Positions 1 through 6,839 of a stretch of 64,000 bases of DNA are shown piece after piece. How positions within the stretch are numbered: position 1 is the stretch's first letter; each line of letters opens with the position of its first letter. The notes beneath the pieces were generated by a model that was given only the letters and a program-made list of their open reading frames with translations, had not been told where the DNA came from and did not search any database. The position numbers were made by a program, and so were the translations under genes. This stretch comes from Methylocapsa sp. S129 (lineage in GTDB: Bacteria; Pseudomonadota; Alphaproteobacteria; Rhizobiales; Beijerinckiaceae), in contig NZ_LMUI01000011.1 of assembly GCF_009765995.1 (NCBI RefSeq), positions 366,285 through 430,284 on the forward strand. Direction: 5' to 3'.

Positions 1-627
1 GTGCGGCCGGGCGAGGTCGTCACCTTGCTGGGGCGCAATGGCGCGGGCAAGACGACGACGCTGAAATCCATCATGGGAATCGTCGGCAAACGCAAGGGAT
101 CGGCGCGTTTCGAGGGGAAGGAGATCATCGGCCTCGCCTCCGATCGCATCGCCCGGCTCGGCATCGCGCTGTGCCCGGAGGAGCGCGGCATATTCGCCAG
201 CCTGAGCGTCCAGGAAAACCTGATGCTGCCGCCGCGGATCGCCGCGTCGGGCGGCCTGACTTTGGACCGCATCTTTACGCTGTTTCCCAATTTGAAGGAG
301 CGCCTGGCCAGCGGCGGAAGCAAATTGTCGGGCGGCGAACAGCAGATGCTGGCAATCGCGCGCATCCTGCGCACCGGCGCAAAGCTCCTCATGCTCGACG
401 AGCCGACCGAGGGCCTTGCGCCCGTCATCATCCAGCAGATCGGTCGCACCATCGCCGAACTCAAGCAGGAGGGGTTCACCATTTTGCTCGTCGAGCAGAA
501 TTTCCGTTTTGCCTCGACCGTGGCCGACCGCTATTTCGTGATGGAGCATGGCCGCGTCATCGATGCCTTCGCCAATTCCGAACTCGAAGCCAATATGGGC
601 AAATTGCATGACTATCTCGGCGTTTGA
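1..627 (+). CDS. livF: LivF-type ABC transporter ATP-binding protein (5' end outside window)
   Basis: ATPase of a branched-chain-amino-acid-type (HAAT) importer that powers uptake through the LivH/LivM permeases encoded just downstream. Visible are the Walker A motif GRNGAGKTT near the left edge, the signature LSGGEQQ, Walker B LLMLDEP and the switch histidine region ILLVEQN. The family is normally about 235 residues; 208 are seen, and the first codon in the window (GTG) falls inside the usual N-terminal strand, so the true start lies to the left. It heads the visible part of an operon with the binding protein and both permeases. The partner LivG should lie upstream, out of view. Confidence 0.93.
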   Translation: MRPGEVVTLLGRNGAGKTTTLKSIMGIVGKRKGSARFEGKEIIGLASDRIARLGIALCPEERGIFASLSVQENLMLPPRIAASGGLTLDRIFTLFPNLKERLASGGSKLSGGEQQMLAIARILRTGAKLLMLDEPTEGLAPVIIQQIGRTIAELKQEGFTILLVEQNFRFASTVADRYFVMEHGRVIDAFANSELEANMGKLHDYLGV

Positions 628-681
628 GCCCGCCGCCGCCAAGCCAATTTCCGAAAAACCAATCACCAGGGAGACCGCCCC

Positions 682-1893
682 ATGAAATCGACTTGCCTCA
701 GTGCGCTTATGGCGAGCCTGCTGCTCACCACCGCCGCCTTCGCCGACGACAAGATCGTCAAGCTCGGCGAATTGGACGATCAATCCGGGCTCTACGCCGA
801 TAGCGGCGGCCCTGGTTCCGTACTGTCGGTCAATATGGCTGTCGAAGACAGCGGTTTGCGCGCCAAGGGTTGGACGATAGACGTGATCTCGGCCGATCAT
901 CAGAACAAACCTGATCTCGCCGCCAATATCGCTCGTCAATGGTTCGACGTCGACAAAGTAGACGCCATCATCGGCGTGCAGAATTCCGGCACCGCCTTAG
1001 CGGTGACGAGCGTCGCGAAGGAGAAAAACGGCGTATTCTTGGATTCGGGCGCGGCGAGTTCCGACCTGACGGGCAAGGCCTGCAACGCCAATATGATTCA
1101 CTGGGCCTACGACACCTATGCGCTCGCCAACGGAACTGGCAAAGCGCTTGTCAAGGAGGGGGGCGACTCGTGGTTCTTTATCACCGCCGACTACGCCTTC
1201 GGGCACGCCCTGCAACGCGACACTTCCGCGGTCGTGGAGGCTAACGGCGGCAAGGTCGTCGGCAGCGCCAACGTACCCCTCAACACCCCAGACTTCTCGT
1301 CTTTCCTGCTGCAGGCGCAGTCTTCCAAAGCGAAGGTCATCGGCCTCGCCAACGCCGGCGGCGACACGACGAATTCCATCAAGCAGGCCCATGAATTCGG
1401 CATTGTGGAGGGCGGCCAGAAGCTCGCCGCTTTGCTGACCTTCATCTCCAACGTCCACGCGCTCGGACTCGATGTCGCGCAGGGCCTGACGCTCACTTCG
1501 ACCTTTTATTGGGACATGAACGACGGCACCCGCGCCTTCTCGAAACGATGGTCCGAGCGGATGAAGAGCCATGCGGAGCCGACGATGGTCCAGGCCGGCG
1601 ACTATGCCTCGACGCTTCACTATCTCAAGGCGCTGGAAGCGCTCGGCGGCAATCCTCATGACGGCGCGAAAGTCGTCGCCAAAATGAAGGAATTGCCGAC
1701 CGACGATCCTTTGTTTGGCAAGGGGACGATCCGCATCGACGGGCGCAAGATCCATCCCGCCTATCTCTTCGAAGTGAAGAAGCCTTCGGAATCGAAATAT
1801 CCCTGGGATTATTACAAGCTTCTCGCCACCATCCCCGCCGATGAAGCTTTCCGACCGCTCGCCCAAAGCGAGTGCCCGCTCGTCAAGAAGTAA
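682..1893 (+). CDS. Periplasmic substrate-binding protein of the Liv-type ABC importer (copy 1)
   Basis: Secreted ligand-binding protein of the Peripla_BP_6/LivK family, 403 residues. A signal peptide is clear (hydrophobic run SALMASLLLTTAAFA, cleavage after AFA). A GGGAG ribosome site sits 10 bases before the ATG. It lies between livF and livH in the same direction, so it supplies this transporter. The ligand cannot be told from sequence; family members bind amino acids, amides, urea or aromatic acids. It has a close paralogue at 4028-5239 on the other strand, of identical length and roughly four-fifths identical residues; the N-terminal lobe has diverged most. Confidence 0.93.
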   Translation: MKSTCLSALMASLLLTTAAFADDKIVKLGELDDQSGLYADSGGPGSVLSVNMAVEDSGLRAKGWTIDVISADHQNKPDLAANIARQWFDVDKVDAIIGVQNSGTALAVTSVAKEKNGVFLDSGAASSDLTGKACNANMIHWAYDTYALANGTGKALVKEGGDSWFFITADYAFGHALQRDTSAVVEANGGKVVGSANVPLNTPDFSSFLLQAQSSKAKVIGLANAGGDTTNSIKQAHEFGIVEGGQKLAALLTFISNVHALGLDVAQGLTLTSTFYWDMNDGTRAFSKRWSERMKSHAEPTMVQAGDYASTLHYLKALEALGGNPHDGAKVVAKMKELPTDDPLFGKGTIRIDGRKIHPAYLFEVKKPSESKYPWDYYKLLATIPADEAFRPLAQSECPLVKK

Positions 1894-1902
1894 ATCCCAG
1901 CC

Positions 1903-1930
1903 GGCTGTTCCCTCATCCGGGGGAACGGCC
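1903..1930 (+). promoter_or_regulatory. Stable hairpin between binding-protein gene and livH
   Basis: GGCTGTTCCC (1903-1912) pairs with GGGAACGGCC (1921-1930), ten pairs including one G-U, with an 8-base loop. No T-run follows, so it is not a classic terminator. Hairpins after the binding-protein gene of ABC operons often protect the upstream message or attenuate the permease genes, which would keep the binding protein in excess; that role is inference here. Confidence 0.55.
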
Positions 1931-1956
1931 GACGATCGACGGACGGGGCACCATCG

Positions 1957-2844
1957 ATGTTCGCTCTTCTGGGCATTTCGCCACAGCAATTATTCCAGCA
2001 ACTGCTGGTCGGCCTGATCAACGGGTCGTTCTATGCGCTGCTCAGCCTCGGCCTTTCCGTCATTTTCGGCATGCTCAATATCGTCAATTTCGCCCATGGC
2101 GCGCTTTACATGATGGGCGCGTTCGCGGCCTATTTTCTCCTTAATCTATTGGGCCTCAATTATTGGTTCGCGCTCGTTCTGGCGCCGCTCATCGTCGGCG
2201 CGTTCGGCGCGCTCCTGGAGCGGGTGTTGCTGAGAAGACTGGCGGGGCTCGATCCTCTCTACAGCCTGTTGCTGACCTTCGGCCTGGCCCTCGTGATCCA
2301 GGGATTGTTCCAGAATTTCTTCGGCTCGTCCGGCCTCCCCTACGCGATGCCGTCGCAACTGACGGGGGCCACGAATCTTGGCTTCATGTTCCTGCCCATC
2401 TATCGCGGCTGGGTCGTTGTCTTTTCGGCGGTGGTCTGCTTTTCGACATGGTTCCTGATCGAGAAAACGCGCCTCGGCGCTTATTTGCGGGCCGCGACCG
2501 AGAACCCGACCCTGGTTCGCGCCTTTGGCATCAATGTGCCGCGCATGATCACGCTGACCTATGCTTTCGGCATCGGCCTGGCGGCGCTGGCGGGCGTGCT
2601 CGCCGCGCCGATCTATCAGGTCCGCCCGGCAATGGGGGCCGACATCATCAGCGTCGTTTTCGCGGTTGTCGTCATCGGCGGCATGGGCTCGATTCTTGGC
2701 TCGATCGTCACGGGCTTTGCTCTGGGAATCATCGAGGGCCTCACCAAAGTGTTCTACCCCGAAGCGTCGAACACGGTCGTGTTCGTCATCATGGCTTTCG
2801 TTCTCCTCATCCGGCCGGCGGGTCTGTTCGGGAGAACCGCCTGA
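1957..2844 (+). CDS. livH: Branched-chain amino acid ABC transporter permease LivH
   Basis: Inner-membrane permease of the importer, 295 residues, in the normal size range. It has many hydrophobic segments, the early family motif GLSVIFGMLNIVNFAHGAL, and the conserved C-terminal GGMGSILG stretch followed by the typical end LIRPAGLFG. It starts 63 bases after the binding-protein gene, behind a hairpin, and is followed one base after its stop by livM, so the two permeases are probably translationally coupled. Confidence 0.95.
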   Translation: MFALLGISPQQLFQQLLVGLINGSFYALLSLGLSVIFGMLNIVNFAHGALYMMGAFAAYFLLNLLGLNYWFALVLAPLIVGAFGALLERVLLRRLAGLDPLYSLLLTFGLALVIQGLFQNFFGSSGLPYAMPSQLTGATNLGFMFLPIYRGWVVVFSAVVCFSTWFLIEKTRLGAYLRAATENPTLVRAFGINVPRMITLTYAFGIGLAALAGVLAAPIYQVRPAMGADIISVVFAVVVIGGMGSILGSIVTGFALGIIEGLTKVFYPEASNTVVFVIMAFVLLIRPAGLFGRTA

Positions 2845-2845
2845 C

Positions 2846-3817
2846 ATGAGCGAGCCCTCGCCTACCGCTCCCATCTCGCCCCACGCGCATAGCGGGCGCG
2901 ACGAGAAGGTCGCCTTCGTCATCATGACGGCGCTCCTCCTTGTGGCGCCGTTCGTGATCTATCCGTTCTTTCTGATGCAGGCGCTCTGCATCGCGCTGTT
3001 CGCCTGCGCCTTTAATCTGCTCGTCGGTTATGTCGGGCTTCTTTCCTTCGGCCATGCGATGTTTCTCGGCTTGGCCTCCTATGTCAGCGCCCATGCCGCC
3101 AAAGTGTGGGGCCTCGATCCCGCGCTGGCGATCCTGGCGGGAGTCGCCAGCTCGGCGCTGCTTGGAATCGTCACAGGCGCCCTGGCGATACGCCGGCAGG
3201 GCATTTATTTCGCGATGATCACGCTGGCGCTCTCGCAGATGATCTATTTTTTCTGCCTTGAAGCGCCGTTCACGCATGGCGAAGATGGCATCCAGTCGGT
3301 GCCACAGGGCATGCTTCTCCACTTCATCGATCTGTCCAATCAGACGATTCTCTATTATTTCGTGCTCGCGGTCTTCCTGTTCGGCTTCCTCGTCATTTAC
3401 CGCACGATCAATTCGCCGTTCGGCGACATTCTCAAAGCGATCCGCGAGAACGAGCCGCGCGCCGTTTCGCTCGGCTACCGGGCCGATCAATACAAGCTGG
3501 CGGCTTTCGTTCTGTCGGCGGCGCTCGCCGGCCTCGCTGGCGCGACCAAGGCGATCTTCGCGCAGAACGCCTCATTGACCGACGTGCAATTCTCGATGTC
3601 GGGCGAGGTGGTGCTGATGACGCTGCTTGGCGGCATGGGCACGATCTACGGACCCGTCGTCGGCGCTTTCATTGTCGTGGCGATGCAGCAATACCTTGGC
3701 CAATATCTGGGCGAATGGGTGACGGTCATCCAGGGCTCGATTTTCGTCGTCTGCGTGCTCTTGTTCCGGCGCGGCATCGTTGGCGAGATTGCAGGGTTCT
3801 TCAAAAGATCGCTGTGA
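2846..3817 (+). CDS. livM: Branched-chain amino acid ABC transporter permease LivM
   Basis: Second membrane permease of the importer, 323 residues, pairing with LivH. Family landmarks are GYVGLLSFGHAMFLGLASY, AIRENEPRAVSLGY and GGMGTIYGPVVGA. The ATG at 2846 was chosen because it lies one base after the livH stop and gives a normal length; the same frame is open further upstream only as an overlap with livH. It is the last gene of the operon; a tRNA gene follows after about 100 bases. Confidence 0.94.
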   Translation: MSEPSPTAPISPHAHSGRDEKVAFVIMTALLLVAPFVIYPFFLMQALCIALFACAFNLLVGYVGLLSFGHAMFLGLASYVSAHAAKVWGLDPALAILAGVASSALLGIVTGALAIRRQGIYFAMITLALSQMIYFFCLEAPFTHGEDGIQSVPQGMLLHFIDLSNQTILYYFVLAVFLFGFLVIYRTINSPFGDILKAIRENEPRAVSLGYRADQYKLAAFVLSAALAGLAGATKAIFAQNASLTDVQFSMSGEVVLMTLLGGMGTIYGPVVGAFIVVAMQQYLGQYLGEWVTVIQGSIFVVCVLLFRRGIVGEIAGFFKRSL

Positions 3818-3863
3818 AGGCTCTCGCGCGGCGCCGGTTTGCGATAAAAGGCGCGCGCCGATG

Positions 3864-3891
3864 TTGACCAGCGGCCGCACGCCGCTATATA
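3864..3891 (+). promoter_or_regulatory. Sigma-70-type promoter of tRNA-Leu
   Basis: TTGACC (3864-3869), a 16-base spacer, then TATATA (3886-3891), followed by the GC-rich discriminator CCGCCCC. The tRNA begins 29 bases after the -10 box. A GC-rich discriminator is typical of stringently controlled stable-RNA promoters. The 12-mer TATATACCGCCC recurs exactly at the dnaK promoter in this window. Confidence 0.7.
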
Positions 3892-3919
3892 CCGCCCCGT
3901 CCCGACCGATGCGGCGCGG

Positions 3920-4004
3920 GCCCCTGTGGCGGAATTGGTAGACGCGCTCGACTCAAAATCGAGTTCCGCAAGGAGTGCTGGTTCGATTCCGGCCAGGGGC
4001 ACCA
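3920..4004 (+). tRNA. tRNA-Leu (anticodon CAA)
   Basis: An 85-base cloverleaf. The acceptor stem GCCCCTG pairs with CAGGGGC, followed by A and an encoded CCA end. The anticodon stem CTCGA/TCGAG encloses the loop CTCAAAA, giving anticodon CAA at 3954-3956 (reads UUG). The variable arm is long, as expected for a leucine tRNA, and the T loop carries GGTTCGATTCC. It lies between the convergent livM and the inverted second binding-protein gene. Confidence 0.97.
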
Positions 4005-4027
4005 GGACCGCTTTTACGGCCACGCGG

Positions 4028-5239
4028 CTATTTCTTGACCAGCGGGCATTCGCTTTGCTCGAGAGGACGGAACGCCTCGTCGGCGGGGATCGTCGCGATG
4101 AGCTTGTAATAATCCCAGGGATATTTCGATTCCGCCGGCGTCTTCACTTCGAAGAGATAGGCCGGATGGATCGTGCGGCCATCGGCGCGAATGACGCCCT
4201 TGCCGAACAGCGGATCGTCGGTCGGCATTTCCTTCATCTTGGCGACCACTTTGGCGCCGTCGTGGGGATTGCCGCCGAGCGCGTCGAGCGCTTTGAAATA
4301 ATGAATCAGCGAGGCATAGACGCCCGCCTGCACCATCGTCGGCTTAGCGTGATTCTTCATACGCTCGGAGAAGCGGTTGGAGAAGGCGCGCGTGCCCTCG
4401 TTCATGTCCCAATAGAAAGTCTCGGTGAACTGCAGTCCCTGCGCAATGTCGAGACCGAGCGCATTGACGTCGGAAATGAAAAGCAGAAGCGCCGCGAGCT
4501 TCTGGCCGCCGGCCGTGATGCCAAATTCATGCGCCTGCTTGATCGAATTCGACGTGTCGCCGCCAGCATTGGCGAGGCCGATGATCTTGGCCTTCGAGGA
4601 TTGCGCCTGCAGCAGGAAGGAGGAGAAGTCGGGTGTGTTGAGCGGGACATTGACGCTGCCGATGACCTTGCCGCCGTTCGCCTCGACGACAGCGGTGGTG
4701 TCGCGTTGCAGCGCGTGACCGAAGGCGTAATCGGCGGTGAGGAAAAACCAACTGTCGCCGCCGGCCTTGACCACCGCCTTGCCGGTTCCGTTGGCGAGCG
4801 CATAGGTGTCGTAGGCCCAGTGGACGGTGTTGGGCGTGCAGGCCTTGCCGGTCAGATCCGAAGACGCCGCGCCGGAATTGAGATAGACGCCGTTCTTCTC
4901 CTTAACGACTGCCGCGACCGCCAGGCCGACGCCCGAATTGGGCACATCGACGATCACGTCCATCTTGTCTTCGTCGAACCATTTGCGCGCGATGCCGACC
5001 CCGATATCCGGCTTGTTCTGATGGTCGCCCGTCGCGACGTCGATGGTCCAGCCCTTCTTCAACAGGCCGCTATCCTCGACCGCCATCTGGGCGGCGAGCG
5101 TCGAGCCCGGTCCGCCGACATCGGCATAAAGGCTCGCCTGGTCGCTGAGACTGCCGATCTTGACGACCTTGTCGTCGGCGAAAGCGACCCCGCCCAGCAA
5201 CAAGCTGGCGACGAACCCACTGACGAATCGCAATTCCAT
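4028..5239 (-). CDS. Periplasmic substrate-binding protein, inverted paralogue (copy 2)
   Basis: A 403-residue Peripla_BP_6/LivK-type binding protein with a signal peptide ending VAFA. It matches the product of 682-1893 residue for residue over long stretches (for example the block DYAFGHALQRD and the C-terminus FRPLEQSECPLVKK) but differs in the N-terminal lobe. No transport genes lie next to it, so it may feed the livHM permease at the other end of the region with a different ligand specificity; this is inference. The ATG at 5239 is preceded by GGGGAGAGCGTCCA. Confidence 0.92.
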   Translation of the reverse strand: MELRFVSGFVASLLLGGVAFADDKVVKIGSLSDQASLYADVGGPGSTLAAQMAVEDSGLLKKGWTIDVATGDHQNKPDIGVGIARKWFDEDKMDVIVDVPNSGVGLAVAAVVKEKNGVYLNSGAASSDLTGKACTPNTVHWAYDTYALANGTGKAVVKAGGDSWFFLTADYAFGHALQRDTTAVVEANGGKVIGSVNVPLNTPDFSSFLLQAQSSKAKIIGLANAGGDTSNSIKQAHEFGITAGGQKLAALLLFISDVNALGLDIAQGLQFTETFYWDMNEGTRAFSNRFSERMKNHAKPTMVQAGVYASLIHYFKALDALGGNPHDGAKVVAKMKEMPTDDPLFGKGVIRADGRTIHPAYLFEVKTPAESKYPWDYYKLIATIPADEAFRPLEQSECPLVKK

Positions 5240-5465
5240 TGGACGCTCTCCCCTCGGCCGGCATGAGCCGGATTATTATGATTTTCTGTATCATTCTTCC
5301 CCGGTTTGACCGCGCAGGCAAGCCGCCATTAGTCGGGGGCGCCGCGGCGACCGCGCTCCGATCGACGATAAGCAGCGCGGCTCCACGAGGCGGTCTTTGA
5401 CTTGCCGCGTTCGATTTGATCGATTGGACCGGGCGATCGAGTTTTCTGACCGAGAAAGGCGCGGG

Positions 5466-6290
5466 ATGTGGATGGGTGAGTTGACGGGTCAGGGATGGCC
5501 GCAAATCGGCGAACTCGGGCTCGCCTTTGTATTGTCGGCGATCATTGGCCTGGAACGGGAGGTCCGTCACAAAAGCGCGGGCTTACGGACCCATACGCTT
5601 GTCGGGTTCGCGGCGGCGCTCATTATGCTCGTCTCCAAATATGGCTTCGGCGACATTCTGGCCGAAGGCCGCATCGTCCTCGACCCGTCACGGATCGCGG
5701 CGCAGATCGTCACGGGCATCGGCTTCATCGGCGGCGGTCTGATCTTCGTGCGCCGGGACAGCGTGCGCGGCCTCACGACCGCGGCCATCGTCTGGCTGAC
5801 GACGGCCGTCGGTATGGCGTGCGGCGCGGGTCTTCCGATTCTTGCGCTGGTTGTCACCGCCTTTCATTTCATCGTCGTCTTCGCATTCCCCTATATCGTC
5901 GATCGGCTCCCCAACTCCCGCTGGACGCCGTCGGCTCTGGAGATATCCTACGAGGATGGGCGGGGAATTTTGCGGGATGTGCTGGTGGCATGCACGCAAT
6001 ATGACTTTGCCGTCAGCCGGGTGCGGGTGGAGCGCGAGCGTTGGGCCGAAGACCAGCGAGACGGGAGCCATCCCGGAGAGTCCGCGCAGGTTAGGGGCGC
6101 TGGCGATCTGCAATCGCCCAGCGGCTCCGAGCCAGGCGAGCGGGAAGCGCCGGCGCGACAAAAAAAGATTGTGACCGTTGCTCTTGAGATTCAGGGAACC
6201 CGCTCCGTCGCCAAGCTGGCGGCGAAATTGGCCGAGATCGACGGCGTGGTCTCCGTGAATGCAGGGGATGCGAACATCCCCTCCGATTAG
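5466..6290 (+). CDS. MgtC/SapB family membrane protein
   Basis: About 274 residues. The N-terminal part has four to five membrane segments with the MgtC hallmark GLEREVRHKSAGLRTHTLVG and the GIGFIGGGLI motif. The soluble C-terminal part resembles the ACT-like domain of MgtC proteins but is split by a hydrophilic low-complexity insert (about residues 200-240) before KKIVTVALEIQG. MgtC proteins affect magnesium limitation survival and F-ATPase activity; the exact role here is unknown. The ATG at 5466 gives a normal start, with AAAGG upstream; in-frame codons further upstream encode no conserved sequence. It is divergent from the binding-protein gene. Confidence 0.85.
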   Translation: MWMGELTGQGWPQIGELGLAFVLSAIIGLEREVRHKSAGLRTHTLVGFAAALIMLVSKYGFGDILAEGRIVLDPSRIAAQIVTGIGFIGGGLIFVRRDSVRGLTTAAIVWLTTAVGMACGAGLPILALVVTAFHFIVVFAFPYIVDRLPNSRWTPSALEISYEDGRGILRDVLVACTQYDFAVSRVRVERERWAEDQRDGSHPGESAQVRGAGDLQSPSGSEPGEREAPARQKKIVTVALEIQGTRSVAKLAAKLAEIDGVVSVNAGDANIPSD

Positions 6291-6331
6291 ACGTATCGCG
6301 GACGCCGGCCGCCGCTGTCGCGAAAGCCGCC

Positions 6332-6565
6332 TCAGACGCTTGCCGTCATGGGCGGCGGCGTCGTTGGGGTCGGGCCCGGGTCGATAATAGGTATCTCCTC
6401 GGGCGTTGGAATATTGGGCGCCTCGGCCGGCGGCGGTTCCGCGGGACGAGGACGAGGCGCCGGCGGGTCCGGCAGGATCGGAGGCCCCGGCGGCGCCTTT
6501 GAGGGAGGATCGGGCGGAACTTCCGGCGGCGGCGTAGGGACGCCGGGTGCGAGCGCAGGTCTCAT
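6332..6565 (-). CDS. Small proline-rich protein
   Basis: A 77-residue peptide, about 40 percent proline, with runs such as PTPPPEVPPDPP and acidic residues towards the end (EEIPIIDPGP). No signal peptide or membrane segment. The ATG overlaps the stop of the upstream membrane peptide gene as ATGA, so translation is coupled. The pair sits behind a perfect EcfG-type promoter, suggesting a general-stress role. Similar short proline-rich proteins occur in Hyphomicrobiales but I know of no function. The reading is supported by the coupling, not by a domain. Confidence 0.65.
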   Translation of the reverse strand: MRPALAPGVPTPPPEVPPDPPSKAPPGPPILPDPPAPRPRPAEPPPAEAPNIPTPEEIPIIDPGPTPTTPPPMTASV

Positions 6566-6753
6566 AGATGCGGCGCCATGGCTAGAATCGCCCAGGCCAA
6601 GCCAGCCGCGATCATGCTGGCGACCAGGATGATCAGCACGCGATTGCCTTTGGGGCCCTGTCGCGCAGTATCGGCGGTCACGACTTGAGGGGGCCCGTTC
6701 GGCCGATAGTGCGGCGGCGGGCGGATATTGTCGTCTTCGACGATGGGCTGCAT
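6562..6753 (-). CDS. Small single-span membrane protein, EcfG-controlled
   Basis: A 63-residue protein: a hydrophilic proline-containing N-terminus (MQPIVEDDNIRPPPHYRP), then a single membrane helix VLIILVASMIAAGLAWAIL at the C-terminus. The ATG at 6753 has an AAGGAG site eight bases upstream. Its stop overlaps the start of the proline-rich peptide gene (ATGA). It begins 38 bases after the -10 element of a perfect EcfG promoter at 6791-6815. Function unknown; the setting suggests an envelope stress peptide. Confidence 0.72.
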   Translation of the reverse strand: MQPIVEDDNIRPPPHYRPNGPPQVVTADTARQGPKGNRVLIILVASMIAAGLAWAILAMAPHL

Positions 6754-6790
6754 GTCTCGGCTCCTTGATTGTCGCCAAATGCCATTGGCA

Positions 6791-6815
6791 AACGAACCGA
6801 GGGCGCAATTGTTCC
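6791..6815 (-). promoter_or_regulatory. EcfG-type general stress promoter for the small peptide operon
   Basis: On the minus strand GGAAC (6815-6811), 16 bases, then CGTTT (6794-6790). It matches the known alphaproteobacterial EcfG consensus and has exactly the same spacing and boxes as the phyR promoter at 9932. It lies between the end of glgX and the ATG of the membrane peptide gene. Confidence 0.8.
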
Positions 6816-6839
6816 CGAAAGGGCTCGGCAAAATCCGCT

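Noticed and set aside
997-1989. Minus-strand open frame of 330 codons over the first binding-protein gene
   Set aside because: Shadow of the binding-protein gene; Arg-rich composition and no ribosome site.
3920-4004. tRNA-Leu as integration site of a mobile element
   Set aside because: No integrase, no repeated tRNA 3' end and ordinary genes on both sides.
3926-5266. Long plus-strand open frame (446 codons) opposite the second binding-protein gene
   Set aside because: It is the complement of a clear periplasmic binding-protein gene, has no domain and starts inside the tRNA; GC-rich antisense frames stay open by codon bias.
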